A DNA stretch of 64,000 nucleotides, from the NCBI GenBank assembly GCA_023213395.1, contig CM041465.1, positions 121,279,741 to 121,343,740 on the forward strand. The letters are read 5' to 3'. The DNA comes from Cycas panzhihuaensis (lineage: Eukaryota; Cycadophyta). Shown here in pieces: positions 11,201 to 21,786 of the stretch (positions are counted from its first letter, which is position 1; each line of letters begins with the position of its first letter). The notes beneath the pieces were generated by a model. The model was not told where the DNA came from and did no database searches. It was given only the letters and a program-made list of their open reading frames with translations. Made by a program: the position numbers and the translations under genes.

Positions 11201-12030
11201 TTGTCATTGTTTTTACTGTTATCACATGTTGCTTTGTTTCTTCCTGCACCCTATTTGAATGTGGCCAACTTTGCCACAGTAATGGCATGTGACAGTTTTT
11301 GACTTCCCACCATTGAGGTTAATGTTGCAAAATTTCTTCTAAAAGTTTTGCTTAGGCATTATTAGTGGTTTCCCCTTGTGCTTTGTAGTGAAAACACTTG
11401 ATGTGCTTGCTTCATTTTGTCAAGAGTAATCTCTTCTTCTTGCAATAACAATTTCTCTAACTCACTAAAAGTTAGGGTTGGCAATGTGTTGTTGTGGGAA
11501 ATATCAGAGATGAAACCATTGTAATCCTTTGAAAGAGCATAAATAGTTGTTGTGACCAAATCTTCATTGGAAGCAGGTTTACCAAGGGCAGTTAATTGAT
11601 TATTGATTGCTTTTATGGGGGATAAATATGCCACCAGGGGCTTTACAAATTGTAAGTTAGGTAATTTGGCTTTGAACATTACAATGTGAGCATTATCTTG
11701 CCTTTCATACAATGATAAAATAATATCCTAAGATTTTTTAGAAATGGTAGAATCAATGTTCTGATCTACATTATCACTTACCAACGAATGAATAAAAACC
11801 AATGCAACTTCATTTTTGGCATTAAATGTAGCAAGTGAAATTGGATTTGTAGGAATTAAAGCATTTGGATCTATTGGATCAAAAGATGGTGCTGGGTTGA
11901 CAATGGTGCCATTCATGCATCCCCATAGTTCATTCATAATCAGTAGATTTTTAACTAGTTTTTTCTATGTTAAAAATTACTCACTTCTAGTGAGTTTGAT
12001 TGTGTTAGCATTACGCATTGTAATAACCAT
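11201..12030 (-). pseudogene. gag of RLC-2
   Basis: The likely start is the ATG at 12030 (MVITMRNANTIKL). A stop and shift precede the open segments NLLIMNELWGCMNGTI (11728-11937) and YERQDNAHIVMFKAKL...DYNGFISDI...LEKLLLQEEE (11362-11712). The zinc knuckle CHYCGKVGHIQIGC (C-x2-C-x4-H-x4-C) is at 11246-11287. The product would be the capsid and RNA-binding protein. Gag of the same family appears in five other elements here. Confidence 0.88.
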
Positions 12031-13824
12031 GCTTTAAATATTGTACCTAAAAATGAGCTTAGAAACTATCAAATTACGTTGCTTAGGTTCGAATTGAAAT
12101 TTCAAGCTATTCAACCTTGAGTTGAATGTTATGAAGACAAAATGGAGGGTTTCACTCTTAAGTCATCCAACCTAATCAATAAAGAGATCAAACAGTTGAC
12201 CAAGTGATCAAAGTTTAGCACAATTGAGGCAGGGTTGATCTACATGGCATACTGTGCTTTTCTCGGTGTTCTTAGCACTAATAACACCCTTTTCAAGTCT
12301 TCTCACTTTAGTCTTAATTGTCGTGCATTGGCTATATAAGTAGTTGGTCCCCTAAGGAATGCATTGAGCTTAAGACAATGAATTTTTAGAGTTTTAGTGT
12401 GATTAAAAGTGGGTTTAAACTTGGATTAAAATGTGTTTTTAAAAAGTGTTTGCAAATTGTCTAAATGTTGCACATATTGAAATGATTTTGCTCGTGTCAC
12501 CAATTGTTGTTTCAAAGTAAATTAAGTGATGGAATGGTTCCTTCCTTAGTGCTAAAAAATGAAGTTTATTAAGCACTAAGTGTCATTTTGTAATGCCAAC
12601 ACATAATAAAAAGGACAACAAGGGTTGACACGATCCCTCCATACACCAGAAACTTTGATTTTATTGATCTTATGTTTTTAGCTTCTTTTTGCTTCGCTAT
12701 GCTTGATTTAGGTCACCACGCAGGATGCCTAACAAATACAAATAATGAAATTTTTTGCTTGTAAGAGCTAAAAAATCAAAACAAATTTGGTGTTTTAAGC
12801 GCCAAAATGACATGCAAAAATTTTTGTGCACATGAGTGTGATTTTCACCAAAAAAAAGTTTAAAAAAGAGTGTTTTCATAAAAAAAATTAAAAAAAAAAA
12901 GTTAAAATGAAATTTTAGAAAAAAAAAAAGTTTAAATATCAAAATGAGAATATTAAAAAGAATATTCTCATTGATATAACTTAAAATATGAAACTTTAGG
13001 TAAAAGTTGGAAATTTTTTCCACATAGTAGGATTGGCGACGACCGTACTAATAAGGGATTTTCACAATTTTTTGAGTGAATTTTCCATTTGGATCAAAGT
13101 GATGCAATTGGATTTCGTGGTGTGCAGGGTCGTGTGGAGGTATCACAAGTTAGTGGGGGCAAGTAATCCACCCACAAAAAATTGCAGTCACCAAAAATCA
13201 GTTGTGGGAACTATGAGATGGTGCACAGCCACTAGAAAACAAATTGCCCAAAATAGAGGCACCACGTCCACATTGCTGCAAATGCCTAGCAATGGATTCG
13301 CCCATGAATGCCTAATAGAATTTTGAGCCACGAATGGAGGATTCAATGGAGCCACAACAGATAAGAGCTATGAATGCCCAACTAGAGAGCCAAAATGGAG
13401 GCAAAATATGTAACCAATGAAGAAATTTCCATGTAGAGAGCACCAAACTTTGAGAAAATGCTCGCCAAATGAAGAAAAGAGAGCCGCTAATAGTCCCCAA
13501 GAGGAGATAGCCATGAACGAGCGTAGGGACCCTAGTAGATCATAGCCTTGCAAATTTGAAACAGGGAGAATGTTTTTTTTTTTTTGCATATATTTTATCT
13601 CAAAAAATGCAATATTTGTAAAATTTTTGCATATATTAAAAATCTACGAAAAAAAAATTTGCAATTTTTTAGTGTTCAACCCTTAAAAAGAAGAACTTCA
13701 AAAATTAATTTTGAAACAATTGAAAGCTGAGCATAAACTATTTCTCCTTTAGATTGCCTTGTTATGTCAAAGGTTATCACCAAAGAGGAAAATCAACTTG
13801 CCTCCAAATGGATCCCCAACACCA
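12031..13824 (-). other. Leader of RLC-2
   Basis: Untranslated leader, reading leftward to gag. 12050-12375 matches the leaders of RLC-7, -8, -10 and -11, including the hairpin block at 12344-12367. 12840-12960 is low-complexity A-rich sequence. 13030-13560 is more balanced, with short minus-strand open stretches, and has no visible counterpart in the sister elements. Confidence 0.7.
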
Positions 13825-13837
13825 TGCTCTGATACCA
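13825..13837 (-). other. Primer binding site of RLC-2
   Basis: The reverse complement reads TGGTATCAGAGCA, complementary to initiator-Met tRNA, three bases from the LTR. Confidence 0.9.
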
Positions 13838-13840
13838 AAA

Positions 13841-14320
13841 TGAAGAATGGAGATCTAGTTGAGGATTAGAGGAGGACAGTGAGAGATAAGATTAGCTCAC
13901 TAAGTAATGAATTGACTCTAAAAGCTATGAATCACAAGCATTAAGAATGCATGCAAATGGAGGAGGTAGAATTGATCTACGCTCGAAAGGGACTTGAATT
14001 GCTCCAACAACATGATAATACACTAAACTCACATAAACTACTCTACTACACATGAGAGAGCACTCTGATTATATAGGTGTTAGAGCTCATTGGATTATGA
14101 CACATCACTTCATGGGGCGTAGTGTGCAATCCCATAATAAGAATAGTGGCTCGTGACTTCACTTCGCTACATAGAGTAAATTATGGGTCAACTTGGATAT
14201 ATTGCTTGTATCTCCTTGTGGGTATGCAGTCTATATAGTCTAGAGTAGTGCCCATTATAGAAGAAGAGTTCGATTGGAACACTCCTTACTTGAGTACAAA
14301 AGATTGTGATGCATCACACA
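13841..14320 (-). repeat. 5' LTR of RLC-2
   Basis: On the minus strand it starts TGTGTGATGC and ends CATTCTTCA next to the primer site. A TATA-like CCTATATAATC lies at about 14069-14077. The right edge is placed where RLC-3 gag homology (FISSIT) resumes. The exact target duplication cannot be confirmed because the other LTR is outside the window. Confidence 0.75.
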
Positions 14321-15330
14321 ATTTCATCTCTTCAATCACAAGAGAAGGCACATTGGGCACCATGAGTTTCAATCAACTAGCTCTTGCTGTAGGAGGAGCA
14401 AATCTACTCTCGACAAGATGAAGGGACCACTTTAGGAGCATTCACTACCAAGTTCAAAGGCAAACAACCAATGGCTCCCAAATAAAAATTGCATAAACAA
14501 TTTGGGAAGCTCAATATTGACACTTCAAAGACCAAAAACGTTGTTTGCCATTATTGTGGTAAGATGGGCCACATCCAACTAGAATGTAAGAAAAAACAAT
14601 TTGATTTGTAGCAGCAGCAATGACCACTACAATAGCAGCGAAGATCACAACAACAACAATAGCCCCCGCATAGACCAAATTGAGGTGGATTTTGAGGAGG
14701 TCAATGAGGAAAGGGGGCATTCAGAGGTGGCTATCAAAGTTGCTCAAATCAATATGTTGATGAGAAACTATTTTGTTCATATCACAACAAAAACAACCAC
14801 AATACTTGGATTGTTGACTTAGGAGCATTCTGTCAGATGATTAGAGATGAGGATTTGCTATATGACATTGGTGAAAGCAAAGGGAAAACTGCTACTTTCG
14901 GTAACAATGAGACTGTAAAAATATTTGGTGTGGGGAAAATTGCCTCCTTCCACACTTGAAATAATCATGCTTCAACATTTTCATTGGTGATGCATTCATG
15001 GTGCCTTCAATGCCTAAAAAATTGCCATCTGTTAGTCAACTTGATAAGTAATAGATGAGCATATTGTTTAAGAATGGAAAATGTACAATCAATGACAAAA
15101 TGATTAAGTGGTTGCCATTGGTCATGAAGACCATGGACTATACAAGCTGGATGCATCTAATACAACATTTGATACTTCACAGGCCTATCTTACTCAATTT
15201 CTGACTAAGAAGAAATTATGGCATAATAGGCTAGGTCACTTGAACTTAGACAGTATCAAATTGATGTTTAGAAAAAACACAATGTTTGGCCTTCCAAAAA
15301 TTTCAGCAGCTAAGTGCATTTGTTAAGCAT
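14321..15330 (+). pseudogene. gag end, protease and integrase start of RLC-3
   Basis: Plus-strand copia remnant that begins abruptly inside gag (FISSITREGTLGTMSFNQL). It continues to the zinc knuckle CHYCGKMGHIQLEC (14546-14587), a degraded protease (IVDLGAFCQMIRDED near 14812, with DSGA changed to DLGA), the spacer (KTATFGNNETVKIFGVGKIA) and the GAG-pre-integrase block (LWHNRLGHLNLDSIKL near 15220). Stops occur throughout. Its 5' part presumably lies left of the window, beyond RLC-2, which split it. Confidence 0.85.
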
Positions 15331-15392
15331 GTATTATGGGAAAATAACATAGAGAACCTTTTCAAAAAGGCAAAACATGGTGAGCATCACAA

Positions 15393-15966
15393 TTGTTGCA
15401 ACTAGTTCACACTAATATCTGTGGATCCATGCTCACACCATCTCTTGGAGGAGCTTCATATTACGTCACTTTCATTGATGACTTTTTTCACAAAGTTTGG
15501 GTATATTGCATCAAATACAAATCTGAAGCATTGGCTAAGTTCAAGGAATTCAAATTTGTTGTAGAGAGGGAATCGGATATGCAAATCAAAATATTGTGTT
15601 CTGATAATGGAGGTGAATTCACTTCAAGAGAGTTCAACTGTTTTGAATTCACAGCTTTATGTACATGACAACAAAATGGAGTTGTAGAGAGGATGAATAT
15701 GACTTTTGCTAACAAAGCCAAAGTTATAATGTATGTCAAAGACCTTCCATTAACCTATTGGGCAGAAGCACTACACATAGCAGCTTATGTCACCAATAGG
15801 AGCTCTACAAAAACAGCCTGTGACATGACACCAGAGGAGACTTGGACTGGCAGGAAGCCAATTGTCAACCACTTATGCACTTTCGAGTGCACTGCCTACA
15901 TGCATATTCCCCAACAACAAAGGCATAAATTAGACAACAAAAGTTTCAAACGTATCTTCATTGGTT
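15393..15966 (+). pseudogene. Integrase core of RLC-3, truncated
   Basis: Encodes GASYYVTFIDDFFHKVWVY (first catalytic Asp), ILCSDNGGEFTSREF (second Asp) and NGVVERMNMT (catalytic Glu, with a stop just before it). YWAEALHIAAYVTNRSST and CTAYMHIPQQQRHKLD follow. Homology stops at about 15966, in the middle of the block that reads IFVGYAI in its relatives. RLC-3 is therefore cut there by the gypsy-like sequence RLG-4. Confidence 0.88.
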
Positions 15967-16378
15967 CTTTAATAGTTTCGTAACTTGCTAAAAATGTTAA
16001 ACTATGGCAACAACCCTTGGCTTTTGAGCTCACACCCTTCCACTCTCGAGGCAACTCCTTAGGCACTTAAGACCACTCTGAAAATAATCACTAATGAGGA
16101 TAAACTATGGTGACTCCATTGTGTTTGATTAGGCTTCATCATAGCTTTTGAGCTTATCATAAGGATCAAGCTTCTGAATTAGTCTCTGCCCTATTCAACA
16201 CACCTCCAAAGTCCTTGCCGATGAGGTTAAGCTAGGGGCAAGATTCTCTGAACACTTGCTAAGGAGGCTAAACTATGGCAAATTACTTTTCCCAATATTA
16301 GGCTTTGTTGTCAATATTCACAATCTTGCAACACATGTCTGAAGAGGTTCTACTACTAAGGGGGCAAGTGTTTCCCAT
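15967..16378 (+). other. 3' internal remnant of a gypsy-like element (RLG-4)
   Basis: Degraded, with stops in all frames. A motif around AAACTATGG recurs three times (about 15995, 16103 and 16270), twice in the context ACTTGCTAA..G.TAAACTATGG. The same motif occurs in reverse complement in RLG-5 (17313-17336). The end, ACTAAGGGGGCAAG (16365-16378), looks like a polypurine tract before an LTR. Confidence 0.55.
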
Positions 16379-17276
16379 AACTTAGGAAGCTCGCATCTAT
16401 TTTAGGTTAGGTAAGTCAATGTACGTATTTCTTGCTTTATTTTTATTTAATTTTTGGCCTTGGTATACATATTACTAGAATTTATTTTATTGCAAATAAT
16501 TTGTCCACCTGAGTGTAATGGTCTGCAAAAACTCCCAAGAGCACTTCTAAGTGTTATTCTATTGCTTATTGATTGCCTGTGTTGTTTTTGTAGGTTTCTA
16601 TCTCTTTTTTCCAACAAATTTCATGTTTTTCACCTTGATTTTGGCTATCTTTCTATGAAAAATATTTGTCCTTCCATGATTTTTGCCTATTTTGTGATGA
16701 ATTTTGCACTCTTACAAAAATTAGGTTGGGACTATTTCATACCGCAATGAATTTCATCGTGGTATGCTTCATCGCATAATGAATTTCATCACGGGATGAG
16801 CCATACCATCATAAATATCATTGTAGGATGTTGTCATCCCATGACAAAATATATCGCACATCTCTTCATGAATTAAATACATTTTTATGTGGATTTGGGT
16901 CTTAAATTTGCTTATATCATGCGTTGCCTATGGTTTCTCATCAAAACAACATGTTCATTAATGTTTTGGCATTAATTGCAGCCCAAAACTGTGGGCTTTT
17001 CGCCCATTGTTTCATGTAAACCATGGGCACAAAAACCACTAGAGGGGCATCACCTCTACCCTATAAATAGCCCCCTATTTCATGAAATGGAAAAGGCTAA
17101 TTTGAGCAATGTTATGCTACCAAAATTCACTCAATCTCTCAAGTCTTTGGAGCTTGTTTGTTGCTTTGCAAGTGGAGTTTGAAGTTGGAACCACTTATCA
17201 ATTGGAGACTTTTCTGACTAGAGCTTAGAGCCACGAGTTGTTGCATTTATTCGATGATTGGGGCATCCTCTTGCCA
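16379..17276 (+). repeat. Probable LTR of RLG-4 (about 0.9 kb)
   Basis: It starts TGTTTCCCATAAC directly after a polypurine tract. A strong TATA-box context, CCCTATAAATAGCCCCC, lies at 17060-17075. The right end is uncertain; CTTGCCA at 17276 is my best guess because RLG-5 sequence follows. The stretch 16735-16840 is a degenerate tandem repeat (GCAATGAATTTCATC.. and GCATAATGAATTTCATC..). No second LTR or target duplication is seen, so this could be a truncated element or a solo LTR with flanking remnant. Confidence 0.55.
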
Positions 17277-17286
17277 TAATTAAGTC

Positions 17287-17636
17287 TCAAATGTATCTCA
17301 ATGTATCACCATAGTTTAACCTCTTTAGCAAGTTGTTACTCTGTTCCTTAGGACAGGTTATGGGTTGTGGAGGGAAATCTACTTCAGAACCCACATTGGA
17401 AGTAGAAGGAACGTCAGGATTGGGACTAGGGTTAGGATTAGGGCTAGGGTTGGGGTCTAGGGATAGGAGTTTTAATTCTACTACTTTCTCTATTTCTTGA
17501 TTAATTAAGGGAGTTCCATCCATGCATTCATTTACTAGTATATTTCCTATGCTACCACTACACAAGACATTGATATACTTAAAATTGTTAATTTTATTAT
17601 TATCCATGTCATTAGAAGTACAAATAGAAAGTAAAT
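17287..17636 (-). pseudogene. Gypsy polyprotein fragment downstream of protease (RLG-5, distal half)
   Basis: The minus-strand frame is open from the RLC-6 boundary: LLSICTSNDMDNNKINN, then NILVNECMDGTPLINQE, a Pro-Asn repeat segment, and QSNNLLKRLNYGDTLRYI before a stop. The frame continues without shift from the other half of RLG-5 (62065-61894) when RLC-6 and one TAAAT copy are removed, so the two were one reading frame. I do not recognise a domain in this part. By position it follows the protease and precedes RT, which is missing. Confidence 0.65.
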
Positions 17637-17821
17637 TGAAGATAGAATAAGAAAATGATTGATGATCTATTCCATTGAAAAGGAGGAACATAAATACAAG
17701 AAAAAAGCCTCTACATGGATGACAAGTGTCTTGCATGCATAAAAAGGGGAAATGACACATGAACCTTAATTATCTAAAGTTATATAAGTTATGAACAGAG
17801 GGATAAACATTATTTCTAACA
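17637..17821 (-). repeat. 3' LTR of RLC-6
   Basis: 185 bp. Plus-strand ends are TGAAGATAGA and TTTCTAACA. The C run at 17822-17828 is the complement of the polypurine tract. It matches 61134-61278 plus 61855-61888. Confidence 0.87.
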
Positions 17822-17828
17822 CCCCCCC

Positions 17829-19340
17829 GGATAATGTTTATCCCCTTAATCCTACCCAATCAATTGCCTGAAATGTTGCAATTATTATTTTCCTAATGGT
17901 TTAGTGAAGATGTTTGCCAACTCCCCTTCACTTAGGCAGTATAGTAGCTCTATCTTCTTTTGTTGAACCTTCTCTCAAATAAAATGACGATGAACTTCAA
18001 TGTGCTTTGTCTTAGATGAAAAATTGGGTTTTTTGTTATCTTGATTATGCTTTGGTTGTCATAGTATATTGGAATTGGAGAAGATTATGTTTGGTTCAAT
18101 TCTTCCAACATCCTTCTAAGCCAGATGGCTTCAAAAGTTGTACTCACAACAACTTTGTATTCAACTTTTGTTGAGGATAATGCAATAGTTGGTTGCTTTT
18201 TGCTGCGCCATGAAATGATGCCAGTACCTAGGCAGAAACAATACCCAATAGTAGATTTTCTATCTTTGACTTCTCCTGCCCAGTCAGAGTTAGCATATCC
18301 AGTCAGTTTGACTATTTAAACTCTTAAATACTGTAGCCCTAAATTAAGGGTTCCTTTGATGTATCTAAGTATTATTTTGGCTATTTTCTAGTGAACCTCC
18401 TTGGGAGTTGTCATAAATCTTTAGATTATTCCAACAACATATACAATATCAGGTCTGGTTGTTGTGAGATGAATTTAATTCCCTACCAACCTTCTACATA
18501 AGGTTGCATCTACTGGTTCCGCTTCGTTATTTGCAATAGATTTTCTCCTTGTTTGCATTGGCGTAGTTGTCGGCTTATAGTCTTCCATGTTGAAGTCACT
18601 GAACAATCTTTTGCCATATTTGCTTTGTGACAAAAAGATTTTGTCTTCCTGTTGATCCATCTCCACTCTTAGGTAGTAGTGAAGTTGTTCTAGATCTGTC
18701 ATCTTGATGGATGTGCTTTGGATGTTTGTTTTTGATATTCTTTTTGCTTTGTCTCCAGTGATGAGGAGATCATCTATATACAAAATAGGTATAGTCACTT
18801 TTCCATCTAATGTTTTTGTGTATGTAGAGGCTTGGATTAGTCTTACATCTGACAAACCCACATTGTTTTAAATGTTGGCCTATGTTGTAGTACCAGGATC
18901 TTGGTGCTTGTTTTAGCCCATGTAGGGCCTTTTTTAATTTACACACCAAGTGCTCTTTTCCATCCTTTATATATCTAGGAGGTTACTCCATGTAGACCTC
19001 TTTTGACATGTCACCATTTAGGAAAGCTTTGATGACATCCATATGGTATACTTTCCATCCATGTTGTGCAACCATAGTCAAGATAGTTTTAACAGTGATC
19101 ATTTTTGCTACAAGATCAAAAGTCTCATCATAGTCTATACCTTTGGTTTGGGTATAATACCCACAAGCAACTAATCGAGCCTTGTGTTTCCCAATAGTTC
19201 CATCCACCTTTTCTTTTGTTTTGAAGACCAATTTACATCCTATAATGGGTTTATTAGGTGGTATTGGAACCAGATCCCTAGTGTTATTCCTTTGAATTGT
19301 GTTGATTTTCCCATCCATGGCTTGTACCCAACTTTTATTT
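17829..19340 (-). pseudogene. RT and RNase H of RLC-6
   Basis: Read leftward: RT N-terminal blocks (GCKLVFKTKEKVDGTIGKHK, KGIDYDETFDLVAKM, YHMDVIKAFLNGDMSKEVYM; 18983-19318), the active site YIDD (codons 18769-18780), LEQLHYYLRVEM, SQSKYGKRLF, ATLCRRLVGN, then RNase H ending near 17890 in a LANIFTKPL-type motif. A stop and frameshift around 18870-18980 separate the two RT halves. AFLNGDMSKEVYMEQP is typical of copia RT. Confidence 0.88.
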
Positions 19341-20960
19341 GCACTAGTTGCTTCATATATTACATGCTTAGTATTACATAAGAAATAGTATTAAACCTAA
19401 ATCTAACTTCTGGTTCTTCCTCTTTCTAAATATTCAATATTTTGGATTCTTGAGCCTTGTAGTGTGTTAAGATACCACTTAGGGAGTTTCCTTGCTTCAT
19501 TATGTTGCCCATCTGCTAGACTACCCTAGTCACCTGTTGTGGTTTCTTGATCACATGTTTAAGCTTCTTCTGTTAGCACTTTAGAGTGGGAGTCTACTAA
19601 TTCTTCTTTGTCCACCATGTGTGAATGAGAAGGTTTAGGTACCTGAGCTGAATTTTTAGGCAAAGATTCATCAAAGATAACATCTCTGCTTATGATTATT
19701 TTGCTACTTTTAGGATCCAAGCATCTTTATGCCTTGGATCCTTCATTGTAGCCTACAAGGATGCATTTTAGGCTCTTATCATCTAGTTTCTTCCTTTTTT
19801 TATCAGGGATATGAACAAAGGTTGTGCAACCGAAAACTCTGAGATGTGAAATGTCTGGTTTTTTGCCCGTCCAAGCTTCTTCTGGAGTTATTCCTTCTAG
19901 AACTTTAGTAGGACTCCTATTAAGAAGGTAAGTAGTTATGTTGATAGCTTTTGCCCAGTATCTGTTTGAAGTATTGTTTCCTTTGAAGAGACCTCTAGCG
20001 GTTTTGGTAATGGTTCTATTCTTTCATTTGGCAACCCCATTGGACTGAGAATTGTAGGTTGTGGTGAGCTTTCTTTTGATTCCATGGGCTTTACAGTATT
20101 TGTAGAAATCATTGGAGGTGAATTTCCCTCCATTATTTGTCTTTAGGATTTTGATTTTTCTTTCACTCTCTTTTTCAACATGAACTTTGAATTCTTTGAA
20201 GATTTGAAATGCTTTAGAATTGCTTTTGAGGAAGTAGATCTTGATTTTCCTCGTGTAATCATCTATAAATGTCAAGTAGTATTTGGCTCCTCTTATTGAG
20301 ACTAGAGTATTTGGGCCATAGATATCATTGTGGATGCACTAGGAGCTTGGATAAATTTTTTGTCGATGTTGCTTGGCAAGCGTAGATCCTTCGCAAACTA
20401 ATTGAGGTCTTTTAATGTGAGGAAGACCTTTTACCATATTGTGAGTTTTTAACTAAGACAAGCTGTTATAAAAGAGATGGTCATACCTTAAATGCCATAT
20501 TTCATTAGTATCAGTATACAAAAAAGACATGTACAATTGGAGATGTAACTAACTTATACAACCTATTTTCTTCTACTCCCTCTCCCACAATTTCCCTATT
20601 CTTATTTTTAATACGGCATTTGTTCCCCTCAAATACTACTTTGGGATTCTTTTTGGTGTTGTTTCCTAGTTCAACAGTTGCTTTGGTATTATATTTCTTC
20701 ATTTTTTTGAACCTGTTTTGTTGAGAAGTCATGTGCTTTGACACTACCAAGTCTATGTACCAATTGTCTTGAGACAGGATCTTGGTAGATAGGGCTACTG
20801 AAAATGTTGTTTCTTCATTGTCGCCTTCCTCTTGTTCTTTTTCTCTAGTAAAATTTCTTGTTGCTCTTTTTTCTCGAGTGATGTATGCTTTTATGTACCT
20901 GTAGTCTTTTGAAAAATACCCCATTTTCCTGCAGTAAAAGCACATTATTCTTTGGAATGG
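19341..20960 (-). pseudogene. Integrase, protease and zinc knuckle of RLC-6
   Basis: Read leftward from 20960: a zinc knuckle decayed to CFYCRKMGYFSKDYR (His and last Cys both Tyr); a protease with WYIDLVVSKHMT (catalytic Asp kept, SGA lost); the spacer VVFEGNKCRIKNKNREIVGE; then the integrase core 20024-20275 with MTFIDDYTRKIKIYF, KTNNGGKFTS (second catalytic Asp changed to Asn) and NGVAK (catalytic Glu changed to Lys, followed by a stop). The C-terminal integrase and linker run to about 19400. Two of three DDE residues are gone. Confidence 0.87.
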
Positions 20961-21261
20961 AATTCTAGGAATGAGAGGTGCATTTCTTTGAGCCCTTTCT
21001 TTGCTTTGTCCTACATATCCTCCTCCAAGTTGGGATTGAACTCCCCTTTCATGATTTTTTTTTTCCTTTCAAGCAAAGGCATTTTCTAAATTAGATTCTT
21101 CATAACTTTTCTTTCTTTGTTCAAATTGAAGCAACTTACCACAGAAGACATTAAAAGACATAGTTTTTACACTAGGGGAGAGAGAGAGAGAGAGAGAGAG
21201 GTAGTAAAGTTTTCATATGACTTAGGAAGCTTATCTAGTATTGGTTGTACTAATTCCTTCC
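20961..21261 (-). pseudogene. gag of RLC-6, C-terminal half
   Basis: Minus-strand codons after the RLC-7 insertion point read GKELVQPILDKLPKSYENF, the copia gag motif preceding the zinc knuckle, then TMSFNVFCGKLLQFEQRKK. A GA-dinucleotide run (21177-21202) lies in the reading frame. The N-terminal half is at 35861-36149, displaced by RLC-7. CTTCT is shared by both sides. Confidence 0.82.
21177..21202. repeat. (GA)n microsatellite
   Basis: About 13 GA units inside the RLC-6 gag remnant. Simple repeat. Confidence 0.95.
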
Positions 21262-21266
21262 CTTCT

Positions 21267-21780
21267 TGGAAGAATGTAGGAACATGATAGGATCTATTGA
21301 GGAGATAGAGAGGACAAAACATGGATATAAAATGATGAAACTCTTATTAAAAGCTTGACAAATGCAAGCATAAAATACACAACACTGCAATGGATAGGGA
21401 GGAGAATTACTCTACTACTCGACCTACAAGAAAAGGTTCAACACCATAACACTAACTCAAAAACTATGATCTAATATGAAGGATGGATCATTCTTTATGT
21501 AGGAGTTTCAGATTATCGGATGGCGACACATGTCACAGATCAGGACAAGAAGAAAAAATAGAGTAAAACTCTACTTCCTAAGTGCATGTGGATGGTGACA
21601 AGTGTTAACCAACCAAAGTTAAGTTTGTAACATAACACATGTGAAAAAGGCACTAAGGACAAAATTCATAAAGTGGCAATTTAAAAATAAAACAAAAGAG
21701 CACTTTAGTATAAAGCATAAAGTGTTAAAATACAAATGTGCATGGTTAAGACTTAATTCTAGAACATGAAAGTTCTAACA
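21267..21780 (-). repeat. 3' LTR of RLC-7
   Basis: 514 bp, followed on the right by CCCCCC (21781-21786), the complement of the polypurine tract. Confidence 0.92.
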
Positions 21781-21786
21781 CCCCCC

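Larger units (their letters stand above)
8354..14320 (-). mobile_element. Ty1/copia RLC-2, 5' part, interrupted
   Basis: Minus-strand copia element read from the LTR at 13841-14320 leftward: primer site, leader, gag, protease, integrase, RT. It is interrupted by RLC-1 (548-8348) and by a smaller insert (9576-10335). Its distal part is at 1-547 and continues outside the window. Gag and leader sequence place it in the same family group as RLC-3, -7, -8, -10 and -11. It is inserted in the gag of RLC-3, whose reading resumes at about 14321. Confidence 0.88.

Noticed and set aside
16454-16750. 98-codon hydrophobic plus-strand frame as a membrane protein
   Set aside because: It lies in a T-rich probable LTR (RLG-4). 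T-rich DNA reads as hydrophobic residues in any frame.
17420-17465. Telomere-like words (TAGGGTT, TTAGGG) as a possible interstitial telomere
   Set aside because: They are few and irregular, and on the minus strand they encode a Pro-Asn/Ser repeat in an open frame. A coding repeat explains them better.
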